Source of the DNA: Bacteroidota bacterium
Lineage (GTDB): Bacteria; Bacteroidota; Bacteroidia; Chitinophagales; Chitinophagaceae
Reading direction: 5' to 3'
DNA: 64,000 nt
Assembly (NCBI GenBank): GCA_018268085.1
Contig: JAFDXE010000016.1
Span: forward strand, 32,791-96,790
Part shown: one piece after another, positions 7,790 to 16,970 of the stretch
Numbering within the stretch: the first letter of the stretch is position 1
How the letters are laid out: every line of letters starts with the position of its first letter
Made by a program: the position numbers and the translations under genes
Notes under the pieces: model-generated
Databases searched by the model: none
The model's input: only the letters and a program-made list of their open reading frames with translations
Told to the model about the DNA's origin: nothing

Positions 7790-9274
7790 ATGGAAAAGAA
7801 TTTTTACAACAACGATTTTGAGCAGTTCTTGAAGGAAACGGTTGATGATTTCAGGATGTATCCTTCAAAAAGGGTTTGGAATAGTTTATACAATAATCTC
7901 CACCCTGGCCGTAAGTGGCCTTCCTTACCAGTTTGTTTATTGTTGCTTTCATCTGTTATTTTTATTGGCATCGCTCATAAAAATGAAATAACAGGCAGTA
8001 CCGTAGTAAATAATAAGATAAGCCCGGCTACTGTTCAGGCTAATAACCAGCAATTAACTGCACAACTAACTACGGTTAATAAAAACAATCCTGTTTCCGA
8101 ACAAGCAGCAATTAACCGCCCGGAAACGATGATTCCGGTAAGATCAATTAACACTGCTGGTCGTCAGCAACACAACAGGGTTCCTGCTCAATCGGTAAAC
8201 CTTACTAATAAAAGCAACTCTATTGTTCGTGGAGATATTGAAAATGTGGCTATAACGAACGAATCGGACTACAGCAGCTTACAGGGTACAGTAGTAGCAG
8301 ATGGTCGTCGCACCTATAGTAAAGCAATTTCTGCTGTTGCAGAAACGGAGCCTGCTTCTGAAAAAACAGATCGGTTAAATGCAGATGATGCCGTTATTGC
8401 TGCCGCTGATGAATCGAATGCTTCTCTTAGGATTATTCAAAAAGAACTTCCACGAATCGTATTGCCGGCAATTGGAAATATACATGCTGAAAAAGAATGG
8501 ATAGATGATTATGCATTCAACAATCAGCCTCCGGCACCGCTAAAAACAAAATTGCAATACCAGTTTTATATAACACCCTCCATTGGTTACCGAACTTTAA
8601 AGCAAACAGCATCCTATATCACGCCTGCAAGAATGTCGCTGGTAACAGCAGAACCTGATGGGCCTAATGCATTGCAACAGTCTGCAGGATTCAATTTTGA
8701 AATGGGGTATGGTTATGTGTACAGCAAAACAAAAAACCTGAAATTAAAAGGGGCAGTACAACTGAATTATACAAGCTATAAAATATATGCGCATAAACTC
8801 GGGCACTCAACCATTAGCAGTATAGTTGAACAGGAAGGATATTCAGCCAATAGTGTTACAGTAAGCCAGCATTCAACATCTCTGGCAAACCTGGCATCTG
8901 GCAACGACAAAAAATACAATAGCAGTACCGTACAACTCTCTATACCACTGGGCGCAGACCTGAAGTTTGCCGGAAGGCATAATCTCCAATGGTTTGTAGG
9001 TGCAACCGTTCAGCCAACATATGTATTGTTTGGAAATGCTTACCTGCCCTCCGCTGATTCTAAAAATTATGTGTACGACTCAAAGTTCCTTCGTAAGTGG
9101 AATGTAAACGCTGCGGTGGAAGCATTTGTCAGCTATAGAACAAAAAGTGGTGTTATCCTCAATGCGGGTCCTCAATTCAGATACCAGTTCCTGTCTAGCT
9201 ATAAATCAAAATATGCATACAATGAGAAATTGTACAATGTTGGTTTGAAGATAGGCATGATAAGAAATTTTTAA
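7790..9274 (+). CDS. One-pass membrane protein with beta-barrel-like C-terminus, sigma-linked (possible anti-sigma role)
   Basis: A 494-residue protein of three parts. Residues 1-43 are a charged, presumably cytoplasmic head (FEQFLKETVDDFRMYPSKRVW); 44-62 are a single transmembrane segment; 65-250 are a low-complexity Ser/Thr/Asn/Ala-rich linker. From about 255 to the end are amphipathic strands resembling an outer-membrane beta-barrel or porin family, ending in Phe. Similar proteins often follow ECF sigma genes in Chitinophagaceae. The head could bind the sigma factor and the C-terminal part could span to the outer membrane, but neither is demonstrated. The terminator at 9291 ends this unit. 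Confidence 0.6.
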   Translation: MEKNFYNNDFEQFLKETVDDFRMYPSKRVWNSLYNNLHPGRKWPSLPVCLLLLSSVIFIGIAHKNEITGSTVVNNKISPATVQANNQQLTAQLTTVNKNNPVSEQAAINRPETMIPVRSINTAGRQQHNRVPAQSVNLTNKSNSIVRGDIENVAITNESDYSSLQGTVVADGRRTYSKAISAVAETEPASEKTDRLNADDAVIAAADESNASLRIIQKELPRIVLPAIGNIHAEKEWIDDYAFNNQPPAPLKTKLQYQFYITPSIGYRTLKQTASYITPARMSLVTAEPDGPNALQQSAGFNFEMGYGYVYSKTKNLKLKGAVQLNYTSYKIYAHKLGHSTISSIVEQEGYSANSVTVSQHSTSLANLASGNDKKYNSSTVQLSIPLGADLKFAGRHNLQWFVGATVQPTYVLFGNAYLPSADSKNYVYDSKFLRKWNVNAAVEAFVSYRTKSGVILNAGPQFRYQFLSSYKSKYAYNEKLYNVGLKIGMIRNF

Positions 9275-9290
9275 CCATATTATACTTTGA

Positions 9291-9324
9291 AAAAAAGCGC
9301 AGCATGTTTATGTTGCGCTTTTTT
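9291..9324. terminator. Bidirectional-looking Rho-independent terminator
   Basis: A run of A, stem GCGCAGCAT / ATGTTGCGC (one G-U pair) with a GTTT loop, then a T-tract. It lies 17 bases after the sigma-linked membrane protein stop and separates that unit from the lipoprotein gene. Confidence 0.85.
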
Positions 9325-9358
9325 TATTCAACCTTCACTGTATTAACAGCCTAAAAGT

Positions 9359-9366
9359 TAATTTTG
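9359..9366 (+). promoter_or_regulatory. Candidate -7 box (TAatTTTG) for the lipoprotein-uvrC unit
   Basis: Perfect TAnnTTTG match ending four bases before the lipoprotein ATG. If used, the transcript would start at or near the start codon (leaderless). No clear -33 element. Confidence 0.35.
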
Positions 9367-9370
9367 AAAA

Positions 9371-9976
9371 ATGAAAAGAATATCCGTAATCTGCATGTGT
9401 GCAATTTGCCTGTTTTCCTGTGCAGGCAATAAAAAAGAAAATTCCGGCAACAAAGTTTTGGTTGCAGACAGTAGTGGCATGAAGGCGGAGATCCCTCATT
9501 TTTTCCCGGTTACTGATTACATTAAGGGACAGGTGTACGATATAACCAATGGAAGCATCAATCCGTTCAAAACAGTCATTACTCCATCCAAAACAGATTC
9601 AAACTGGCTTAAAATGGAAGATCTCAGTAAAGAAGTGAGTGATTTCTATACCCCCGAAATTGATTCAAATAACCTGGCAAGTTTATTTGCAGAAAAGAAG
9701 TTTATGGATCAAACATTGAATGCGGTTACTTTTACCTATGATCCGATTTCTACTTTACCGGATACATTTTCACTCAGGCACTGGGATGTTTACGTAGATC
9801 CGGAATCACAAAAAGTAACGCGTGTGTATATACTAAAAAAACTACCGCAGAATAAAATGCAACAACTCACCTGGAATACAGGAAAAGGCTGCAACATTAA
9901 AATCATTTCAGAAGATACTGTTCATGGAAAACCTATAATTGAAAAACAGGTTTTTATTAAATGGGATGGTAATTAA
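9371..9976 (+). CDS. Predicted lipoprotein of unknown function
   Basis: A 201-residue protein with a lipoprotein signal (MKRISVICMCAICLFSC, Cys17 as lipidation site). The mature part has alternating strands and helices, with segments HFFPVTDYIKGQVYDI and LRHWDVYVDPESQKVTRVYI. I do not recognise a named family. The C-terminal half could be a PepSY-like or NTF2-like fold, which is speculation. It precedes uvrC by two bases, so the two may be translationally linked, though no functional connection is evident. Confidence 0.75.
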   Translation: MKRISVICMCAICLFSCAGNKKENSGNKVLVADSSGMKAEIPHFFPVTDYIKGQVYDITNGSINPFKTVITPSKTDSNWLKMEDLSKEVSDFYTPEIDSNNLASLFAEKKFMDQTLNAVTFTYDPISTLPDTFSLRHWDVYVDPESQKVTRVYILKKLPQNKMQQLTWNTGKGCNIKIISEDTVHGKPIIEKQVFIKWDGN

Positions 9977-9978
9977 AG

Positions 9979-11787
9979 ATGACACAACAGGAATTTTCCA
10001 TAATCTCCGGATCAATACCTGCATTACCCGGCATCTACAAATATTATAATGCCGCCAATGAACTCATATATGTTGGTAAGGCAAAACACTTACGAAAAAG
10101 AGTAAGCAGTTATTTTTCAAAAACTTTTACCAATTATAAAACGGCAGAACTTGTTCAGCGCATTCACAAAATAGAATTCACCATCGTAAACAGTGAACAG
10201 GATGCTTTTTTACTCGAGAACTCACTGATTAAGGAATACCAGCCTTTATTTAATATTAACCTTAAAGATGATAAAACCTATCCTTTTATTGTTGTAAAAA
10301 ATGAAGCTTTTCCCCGTGTTTTTTTTACCAGGAAAAAAATAAATGACGGATCTCAATATTTTGGTCCTTACACTTCTGTTGCAAGCGTAAGGGAACTCCT
10401 CGATTTTATCAAACAGAATATTCCATTACGAACCTGTAAACTCAACCTTACAGATAATAATATCAGGAAAAAGAAATTTAAAGTTTGCCTTGAATATCAC
10501 CTTGGAAACTGTAAAGGTCCTTGCGAAGGCCTGCAAACTCTTGAAGATTATGATGAAGGAATTGACCGGTTAAAAAGTATTCTGAAAGGAAATGTGTCAC
10601 CGGTAATCCAGGATTTTAAAAAACAGGTAAAACTGTTTGCTGAAAAAATGGAATTTGAAAAAGCGGCTGTATTCCAGGATAAGATAGTACAGTTGCAAAA
10701 TTACCAGGCCAGGTCAACCGTGGTGAATACCAATACAGGTACAGTTGATGTAGCTTCTATTTTGGAAGAGGGTGATACGGCTTATGTAAATTATCTTTCT
10801 GTAAGTAACGGAAGTATTATCGTTACTAAAACGATTACTCTTGTAAAAAAGCTGGAGGAAACAAAAGAAGAAGTGCTTTCATTTGCGATTGCACAACTCA
10901 GGCAAACATTCGGTAACGAAGCAAAAGAAATCATTGTTCCGTTTCCGATTGATTATAATGAGGAGGGAGTACAGTTATCCATACCAAAATCCGGAGACAA
11001 GAAAAAGCTCCTGGATTTATCCGAGAAGAACGTGAATTATTTTATGGAAGAATTACATGCCAGGAAAATTCTACGACTCGAGGATAAAACAGAAGATGAA
11101 AAACAAGCCGTGTTGTTACAATTACAGGAAGATCTGCAATTGCCTGAATTGCCCAATCACATCGAATGTTTTGATAACTCCAATTTACATGGAACGAATG
11201 CGGTAGCAGCAATGGTTTGCTTTAAAAACGGAGAGCCCAGTAAGGCAGATTACCGTCATTTTAATATTAAAACAGTTGAAGGTATTAACGATTTTGCATC
11301 AATGGCAGAAGTAGTTAAAAGACGATATAAACGCATTATAGACGAAGGTAAACCCATACCGCAACTGGTAATAATAGATGGCGGGAAAGGGCAATTAGGC
11401 GCAGCCCTTGAAAGTATTTATGAATTGGGGTTGCATGGTAAAACAACACTGGTAGGACTTGCAAAAAACCAGGAAGAACTTTTTTTTGCAGGTGACCAGT
11501 TTTCTAAACAATTATCATGGAATAGTGAGAGTTTGAAATTAATCAGGAGAATAAGGGATGAAGTTCACCGTTTTGGAATAACATTTCACAGGAATAAAAG
11601 AAGTAAAGCTGCCATTCAGAATGAGTTGGAGCAGATAGCTGGAGTGGGACAGCAAACGGCAGATGCCTTATTAAAAGCATTTAAGTCGGTAAAGCGTATC
11701 CGGGAAACTTCTTTTGAAGCGTTAGAGAAAGTAGTAGGAAAATCTAAAGCAAGGATTGTTTTTGAAGGATTACATAAACAGGCATAA
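9979..11787 (+). CDS. uvrC: Excinuclease ABC subunit C
   Basis: A 602-residue nucleotide excision repair endonuclease that makes both incisions around UvrA/UvrB-marked damage. Domains in order: GIY-YIG nuclease at residues ~14-95 (PGIYKYY, LIYVGKAKHLRKRV); UVR domain at ~205-240 (EKMEFEKAAVFQDKI); RNase H-like nuclease at ~385-545 (IECFDNSNLHGTNAVA, VIIDGGKGQLGAA, RDEVHRFGITFHR); C-terminal helix-hairpin-helix (ELEQIAGVGQQTADAL). Length and motifs are normal. mfd, at the other end of the window, acts in the same pathway but is not linked. Confidence 0.95.
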   Translation: MTQQEFSIISGSIPALPGIYKYYNAANELIYVGKAKHLRKRVSSYFSKTFTNYKTAELVQRIHKIEFTIVNSEQDAFLLENSLIKEYQPLFNINLKDDKTYPFIVVKNEAFPRVFFTRKKINDGSQYFGPYTSVASVRELLDFIKQNIPLRTCKLNLTDNNIRKKKFKVCLEYHLGNCKGPCEGLQTLEDYDEGIDRLKSILKGNVSPVIQDFKKQVKLFAEKMEFEKAAVFQDKIVQLQNYQARSTVVNTNTGTVDVASILEEGDTAYVNYLSVSNGSIIVTKTITLVKKLEETKEEVLSFAIAQLRQTFGNEAKEIIVPFPIDYNEEGVQLSIPKSGDKKKLLDLSEKNVNYFMEELHARKILRLEDKTEDEKQAVLLQLQEDLQLPELPNHIECFDNSNLHGTNAVAAMVCFKNGEPSKADYRHFNIKTVEGINDFASMAEVVKRRYKRIIDEGKPIPQLVIIDGGKGQLGAALESIYELGLHGKTTLVGLAKNQEELFFAGDQFSKQLSWNSESLKLIRRIRDEVHRFGITFHRNKRSKAAIQNELEQIAGVGQQTADALLKAFKSVKRIRETSFEALEKVVGKSKARIVFEGLHKQA

Positions 11788-11976
11788 AAAAAGGGCCAGG
11801 ATAAAAATCCAGCCCCGCTTTAAAATCCAATATCCTATGAAAAACCGATGTAAAAGTAGGGGTAAATTCTACATCACACAATACGCTATTTGTAGTATTT
11901 CTTTAAAAAAGACAATGTTTGAACATGATTTATAGGGCTTTATAATAATTGATGCGACCGCAAATTGCAACAAATA

Positions 11977-12004
11977 AAAATCCCCTTCGCAAGAAGGGGA
12001 TTTT
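11977..12004. terminator. Bidirectional terminator between convergent uvrC and gldN
   Basis: A 12-bp perfect stem (AAAATCCCCTTC / GAAGGGGATTTT) with a GCAA loop on the plus strand, flanked by A and T runs, placed between the two convergent transcription units. It should stop both uvrC and gldN transcripts. Confidence 0.85.
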
Positions 12005-12025
12005 ATATAACATGTCGACCTTGAA

Positions 12026-13036
12026 TTAATAACTCCAGAGGTCTTGTTCGTAATTAAAAATCTTTTCTTTGATTGTTTCTCCTTCGAGTAACTGAAGAAT
12101 TCCGTTTTCCTGTAATCCGGGAATATTCCTTATTTGCAGGTCGTATGGATTGTCCATAGAGCTTTTGATTATCCTTCCGCTGAACATGCGGCTTTCAAAC
12201 AAATCATCCCATGTCATGCGTGCTCCATAGTTTTTTCCATTATACACTTCGTATTTAGCGAAGATCGGCCTCATATCAGGATAATAAACCCAGAAAAGTT
12301 CAGTTGGTCCCAGATCAATACCCTGTGAAGTAATAACATTCTTCACTGGAGCGATTCCGAGTATCCGCCAGAACAGGCGTGAGCTTTCTTTATCAAAGAT
12401 CACCTCTTCTTTAATTCTGAATTTGTAGAATGAGTCGAGGTTGATTTCAGGACGTACTTTTTTTGTACCGGTTTGGTTACCATTTTCGTCGAAGATTGGA
12501 ATTTCAATTTCATCCCCTCCGATTGCTTTGGCAACTTCCCCTTTTGTCATTGGTGTAGTAAAACGATCATCAATACTATTGAAAGCTGTTACCAGGCTAT
12601 CCTGTATAGACTGCATCAGTATTGAAATAAAACGTTGATTACCGTTGTCTTCTTCTGCATTGTAGTTGAAGGGCATATTTATTTTTTCCCTTGTATCAAT
12701 TTCACGCCAAACTCTATGGCGCCAAACCGCATCATCTGCACGAATATTTTCATAATCCAACGGCATTTTATCCTTTAAAGCTGTTTCGTCAACTGCTGCA
12801 TCACGCCTCATTGATTTCTTAACCTGTTTGATAGGCAAACTATCATTTACCGGTGGAGCAACTACAGCTGCAGCTACCGTATCGGCAGTGGCTGCTGAAG
12901 TTTCAATTTTAGCGTTTGTTTTAGCTTTAGTTGTTCTTTTGGTAGACTTACGTCCTTTTTTCTGAGCCATTGCAGCATCTGCAAAGCCAGCAAACAAAAC
13001 AACCAGGAACAGGACTTTTAAAAACGTTTTTTTCAT
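12026..13036 (-). CDS. gldN: Gliding motility / type IX secretion protein GldN (PorN)
   Basis: A 336-residue periplasmic protein with signal peptide (MKKTFLKVLFLVVLFAGFADAAMAQ) and a Lys/Thr/Ala-rich linker to about residue 80. A conserved domain follows (DDAVWRHRVWREIDTREKINMPFNY; FTTPMTKGEVAKAI; LGPTELFWVYYPDMR; WDDLFESRMF). With GldK it forms the ring on the inner face of the outer membrane in the T9SS. I chose the ATG at 13036, where the signal peptide begins; the longer frame overlaps gldM. It is the last gene of gldKLMN, 10 bases after gldM, and is followed by a strong terminator. Confidence 0.93.
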   Translation of the reverse strand: MKKTFLKVLFLVVLFAGFADAAMAQKKGRKSTKRTTKAKTNAKIETSAATADTVAAAVVAPPVNDSLPIKQVKKSMRRDAAVDETALKDKMPLDYENIRADDAVWRHRVWREIDTREKINMPFNYNAEEDNGNQRFISILMQSIQDSLVTAFNSIDDRFTTPMTKGEVAKAIGGDEIEIPIFDENGNQTGTKKVRPEINLDSFYKFRIKEEVIFDKESSRLFWRILGIAPVKNVITSQGIDLGPTELFWVYYPDMRPIFAKYEVYNGKNYGARMTWDDLFESRMFSGRIIKSSMDNPYDLQIRNIPGLQENGILQLLEGETIKEKIFNYEQDLWSY

Positions 13037-13046
13037 AGTATTAAAA

Positions 13047-14579
13047 TTAATATAGGGCGATTGATTTACCATCGATGCTTCTCACGCCATCAGGACCCTG
13101 TACCTTAACGTTGTCGAAAGTAACAACAGATCCAGGTTGACATCTTGAGAAGAAAGAAATGATTGGCGCCAGGCTGTTTCCGGAAATTGCACTTGTTACA
13201 ACGTTAGGAAAACCGGCTCCTGAAAAATAAACAGTAGCACTAACCACTTTAAACTGCAGATCGAAATCGAAATTCTCAAGTTCAGCACGGCAGAACTGTT
13301 GGTTTTTGAATTCAACAGAAGGCATCCTTACCTTACCAGTACCTACTTTAAATACAGGATCTGGAATTTTCTTAACCCTGAATTCAAAAGTACTTGGCTT
13401 TCCCTGTGGAGAAACTGTAATTTTAGCAGGTCCGATTTGCGTTACACGAACGGTTCTTTTAGATCCAGTACCTGTAATTGTACCACCAGTCATGCTTACG
13501 GTTGTTTTGTCCCATCCTGTTGGCGAGCCGATAGTAACCGGATTGTCAACACCAATATAAAACACATTCATTTTATCAAGCATAACCGCTGCACCACCAG
13601 GTGTACCTACAGTATATTCAACGTCTTTTTCGAGCTTATCTTGCGTTCCGTCAGGTTTTGTGTATGAGATAGACACGTGTACTTTTTGATTTCCACCTCC
13701 AGAAACGTTGAATTTCTTTTCAGCTACGCCTTTCTCATTTAATGCTGTTGGCGTGCCACCTATGGAAATTACAGGTTTTGATGCATCATTAAATGCTCCT
13801 ACACCTGCAGTCACAACCAACTCTTCACCTGGCATCAGATAAGTTGAGTTAGCAGTTGCAATTGGTTCAAATTTATTAAGAATAAACTTCACAGCTCCAA
13901 CTTGCGTATGACAAAAACCTGAAACCAGATTTTCTGCATTTTTCACGTTGTTTTGGAACTTGCTTAAAAGAGTAAGTGCAGCTACAGTTGGTGTCATGTG
14001 GAAGAATGCCTCTGTAAATTCTTTCTGCTTTCCATCCTGTCCGATTTGAGGAGACACGTCAACAGGGAAAGTTTTCTCGTACTGTTTCCTTATTTCCGGA
14101 TCGATATCAAGCATAGCTTTTGTATATGCTTTCAACCTGTTTTCTAATTCAGGTCCTTGCTTTTTACCACCTTCACCATTTCCAAATAAACGGGTTGCAG
14201 CTTCAAGGTCATCTTCTTTAAATTGTTCTACTTGTTTACCATCAACATCAACCATTTTGGAACCTGCTTCCTTTTTTAGATCAAGTTTCAACTGATCGAT
14301 ATATGCGCTCATATCGGAAGAAAGCTTTCTTGCTTTTTCAGCTCTTTCGTTCCAATAGGTTGCTTTTTCCCTTGTACCCGCATCTTCCATTTTAGCCTTC
14401 AAGGATTCATAAATAGTTGCATTTGCTGCGGTAAGGTTTGTATTTGAAGTGATAAGACTTTTGTCCACCACTTTAAATGCGTTCAAAATTTCAGATGATA
14501 CGTTCAGTGCCAGAAGTGCTGTTAACACCAGGTACATCAGGTTAATCATCTTCTGCCGGGGCTCTTTAGGTAAAGCCAT
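13047..14579 (-). CDS. gldM: Gliding motility / type IX secretion protein GldM (PorM)
   Basis: A 510-residue inner-membrane protein: short cytoplasmic N-terminus (MALPKEPRQKMINLMYLV), one transmembrane helix at about 13-31, then a long periplasmic region with a helical first domain (to ~220) and beta-rich domains matching known GldM/PorM architecture. With GldL it forms the proton-driven T9SS motor, and its periplasmic part reaches towards the GldK/GldN ring. The C-terminal domain contains KIPDPVFKVGTGK and ends in IDGKSIALY. Length is typical (~510-520). It lies 59 bases after gldL and 10 before gldN. Confidence 0.95.
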   Translation of the reverse strand: MALPKEPRQKMINLMYLVLTALLALNVSSEILNAFKVVDKSLITSNTNLTAANATIYESLKAKMEDAGTREKATYWNERAEKARKLSSDMSAYIDQLKLDLKKEAGSKMVDVDGKQVEQFKEDDLEAATRLFGNGEGGKKQGPELENRLKAYTKAMLDIDPEIRKQYEKTFPVDVSPQIGQDGKQKEFTEAFFHMTPTVAALTLLSKFQNNVKNAENLVSGFCHTQVGAVKFILNKFEPIATANSTYLMPGEELVVTAGVGAFNDASKPVISIGGTPTALNEKGVAEKKFNVSGGGNQKVHVSISYTKPDGTQDKLEKDVEYTVGTPGGAAVMLDKMNVFYIGVDNPVTIGSPTGWDKTTVSMTGGTITGTGSKRTVRVTQIGPAKITVSPQGKPSTFEFRVKKIPDPVFKVGTGKVRMPSVEFKNQQFCRAELENFDFDLQFKVVSATVYFSGAGFPNVVTSAISGNSLAPIISFFSRCQPGSVVTFDNVKVQGPDGVRSIDGKSIALY

Positions 14580-14638
14580 AACGAATAGATATTATAATGT
14601 TTTATGAATATTGTTTGGAATCTAAAAGCATGGATGAA

Positions 14639-15403
14639 TTATCTTCCCTGCATAGCACTCAGCATATTTCCATAAACTGAATTCAGTTTGCTCAGGTTAT
14701 TTGCTAACGCACCAATTTGTTCTTTAGCTTTATTTGCATCATCAACGCTGCTCATCATAGCCTGGCTGGCTTCTGCCATTTTACCGTAGAAACCATTCAA
14801 TGCTTTCAGGTGATTGTTGCTTTCTTTTAATTCCAGTTCATAGATAGTATTTAAAGAACCGAGATTTTTTGTAAGAACCTGTACCTGCTCGTGGAAACCT
14901 TTTGCACTTTCAGATGCATTGTTGAAAGAAGCCATTGTATTAGCACTGCTGGTAAATGCACTTGCCATTGTACCGATTGCTGCAGTAGCTGCTTTGGTTT
15001 TTTCGCTGAAATCGCTGGTGTTTTTAACCACAGTACTTACATCTGTAATACCTGAAACTGTAGAACCCAGTTTCTGGAATCCTTCGCCTAATTTTTTCAA
15101 GTTAGCAGGAGTAATGTCAGCTTCCTGAAGCATTTTATCCATAGAATTCAAAGCTGGATTACCTACTGGTACTGCTTTAGCTCCATGTGCTTCAAATTCT
15201 TCCTTAACTGGTGGATAAATTAAATAGAGAATACCGTAAAGAAGGAAGATCAAAGCTTCAGTGTATAACCCGATCTTCAGCCAAAGATCTGCAATTGGCG
15301 TATGAAGAATTTTTTGTAACGCACCAAAGATAACCGCTGCTGCGGCAATAGAAACTGCAACATCCATCCATTTACTAACGTTAGAAGGAATTTTAACTGA
15401 CAT
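14639..15403 (-). CDS. gldL: Gliding motility / type IX secretion motor protein GldL (PorL)
   Basis: A 254-residue cytoplasmic-membrane protein with two transmembrane helices near the N-terminus (about 15-33 and 43-62) and a long cytoplasmic region rich in Ala/Asn/Ser helices, probably coiled coil (KLGEGFQKLGSTVSGI and similar). Glu49 in the second helix (GLYTEALIF) corresponds to the proton-pathway glutamate described for F. johnsoniae GldL. It forms a pentameric ring around the GldM dimer. It is preceded by the unusual 19-bp hairpin in the gldK-gldL spacer. Confidence 0.95.
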   Translation of the reverse strand: MSVKIPSNVSKWMDVAVSIAAAAVIFGALQKILHTPIADLWLKIGLYTEALIFLLYGILYLIYPPVKEEFEAHGAKAVPVGNPALNSMDKMLQEADITPANLKKLGEGFQKLGSTVSGITDVSTVVKNTSDFSEKTKAATAAIGTMASAFTSSANTMASFNNASESAKGFHEQVQVLTKNLGSLNTIYELELKESNNHLKALNGFYGKMAEASQAMMSSVDDANKAKEQIGALANNLSKLNSVYGNMLSAMQGR

Positions 15404-15455
15404 GTTTTTTAAAATTTAGGTTTTAAGTGGGATTGTTTGTTTGTAAATATTTGAG

Positions 15456-15499
15456 AATAATAACCCGTTTTTAATTTGACTTAAAAACGGGTTATTATT
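15456..15499 (-). terminator. 19-bp perfect hairpin in the gldK-gldL spacer (attenuator or processing site)
   Basis: Two 19-base arms (15456-15474 and 15481-15499) are perfect reverse complements around a 6-base loop; the core is AACCCGTTTTTAA. On the minus strand the stem is followed by TCTCAAAT rather than a clean T-run, so it is a weak intrinsic terminator at best. It lies 34 bases beyond the gldK stop and ~53 bases before gldL. It could partly terminate, protect the gldK mRNA 3' end, or set gldK:gldLMN ratios. Confidence 0.6.
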
Positions 15500-15532
15500 A
15501 CAGTAATTCGTTATTAGAAATTTAATCGATTG

Positions 15533-16819
15533 TTATCTTTTTTTAGCAGCAGGAGGTAAATCAATTACACAACGAAATCCAATGTATGATTTTGATGTGT
15601 CCTGGTACTCGTATGAACGGGTACTAACCTGTAAGAAATTTGCAACATCTTTCCAGCTTCCTCCACGTACTACTTTACGTTTCATCCTTGGAGGGTCAGA
15701 TTCTTTTGCATTCCAGCGAATATCAGGGTTAAGGTCGTGTTGGAAATTATATCCACCTTCGTAGTAAAGAGAAGCAGTCCATTCTGCAACGTTTCCGGCC
15801 ATATTATATAAACCGAAATCATTTGGCCAGTAAGCATCTGCTCTTACAGTATATAAACCACCGTCTTCAGGATAATTACCACGACCAGGTTTGAAGTTGG
15901 CTAGCAAACATCCTTTTTTGTTTCTCAAATAAGGACCTCCCCAAGGATAAGGAGACTGAGAGCGTCCACCTCTTGCGGCATATTCCCACTGTGCCTCATT
16001 GGGTAACCTGAAGTCAGATTCAGGAGTTCTTTTCTTTGATTCCAAAAATGAAGTAAGGTAATGCGTACGCCATTCGCAAAACGCAGTAGCTTGTTTCCAG
16101 TTCACACCTACTACAGGAAAATTTCCGTAGGCTGGGTGATTGTAATATTTTTTGGCCATTGGTTCGTTGTACGAGTAAGAGAAGTCTCTTATCCAGCACA
16201 ATGAATCAGGATAAACCGGAATCTTTTGCTTTACAATATATGCAGAACGCGGAATGGTTACATCCCTGTTTTGAGCAGCAGCTTTGTAGTCAAAAATTTC
16301 AGACTGGTAAACTATTTTATTTGCATCAAGTTCCTTCTTGCCAAAAATGCGGTTATCTGGCGTTACAATAATTGCATCAATTTTTTCAATGGTGGCTTTA
16401 TCACCCCATTTGATTGTTTTAGCTTTTTTCCAATCAACATATTCGTTTCCATCAGCACCCTGCTTTACATACCCCATAAGCTTGGCTGCGATAGAATCTC
16501 TTACCCAATTGGTAAACTGACGATATTCATTGTTGGTAATTTCAGTAGCATCCATCCAGAAGCCACTTATTGAAACCTGCTTATTACGGGCAGTGTAGGC
16601 GTAGTTAACATCTTCATCGCTTGGTCCCATGTGGAAAGTTCCTGGTGGAATATACACCATACCCAAAGGACGGGTCAGGTTCCATCTCACACCGGGGGCT
16701 ACTCCATGAAGCTGTCCGTCATTCGGAAGGGAGCTTCCTTTACTTTTTGAGCTCTTACAGCTACTTGTCGTTGCTGCGATAGCGATAACAGCTATCAAGT
16801 AAAACAACCGATTGTTCAT
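15533..16819 (-). CDS. gldK: Gliding motility / type IX secretion lipoprotein GldK (PorK)
   Basis: A 428-residue outer-membrane lipoprotein with signal MNNRLFYLIAVIAIAATTSSC (Cys21). The mature protein has the formylglycine-generating-enzyme-like fold typical of GldK: MVYIPPGTFHMGPSDED near residue 55, FWMDATEITNNEYRQF, FPVVGVNWKQATAFCEWR, RLPNEAQWEYAARGG, and the C-terminal VVRGGSWKD ... STRSYEYQDTSKSYIGFRCV. It forms the periplasmic ring with GldN and is not expected to be enzymatically active. First gene of gldKLMN, with a candidate -7 box ~27 bases upstream. Confidence 0.94.
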   Translation of the reverse strand: MNNRLFYLIAVIAIAATTSSCKSSKSKGSSLPNDGQLHGVAPGVRWNLTRPLGMVYIPPGTFHMGPSDEDVNYAYTARNKQVSISGFWMDATEITNNEYRQFTNWVRDSIAAKLMGYVKQGADGNEYVDWKKAKTIKWGDKATIEKIDAIIVTPDNRIFGKKELDANKIVYQSEIFDYKAAAQNRDVTIPRSAYIVKQKIPVYPDSLCWIRDFSYSYNEPMAKKYYNHPAYGNFPVVGVNWKQATAFCEWRTHYLTSFLESKKRTPESDFRLPNEAQWEYAARGGRSQSPYPWGGPYLRNKKGCLLANFKPGRGNYPEDGGLYTVRADAYWPNDFGLYNMAGNVAEWTASLYYEGGYNFQHDLNPDIRWNAKESDPPRMKRKVVRGGSWKDVANFLQVSTRSYEYQDTSKSYIGFRCVIDLPPAAKKR

Positions 16820-16845
16820 TTTAATTATACTTTGAGGGTAATGGG

Positions 16846-16853
16846 CAAATGTA
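16846..16853 (-). promoter_or_regulatory. Candidate -7 box (TAcaTTTG) for gldKLMN
   Basis: The minus strand reads TACATTTG 27 bases before the gldK start, matching TAnnTTTG. No convincing TTG at -33 was found. Confidence 0.35.
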
Positions 16854-16970
16854 ATGATTATTTTGATTCATTATCATTTTGGATTTTGATTCCAATAAAA
16901 TTTTTTACACAAATTTTTGTGCCCAATTATCATAAACGGCTAAGTTATTTAAATATTGTGAACATAAACA

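Noticed and set aside
11793..11825. Second terminator just after uvrC
   Set aside because: GGGC...GCCC and GGAT/ATCC arms can pair only with an internal bulge and no T-run follows; the hairpin at 11977 is far better.
13299..13667. 122-residue ORF antisense to gldM
   Set aside because: Lies wholly within conserved gldM coding sequence with no own context.
16908..16921. CACAAA-TT-TTTGTG palindrome upstream of gldK
   Set aside because: Short, AT-rich and with a two-base centre; not distinguishable from chance and not at a clear promoter position.
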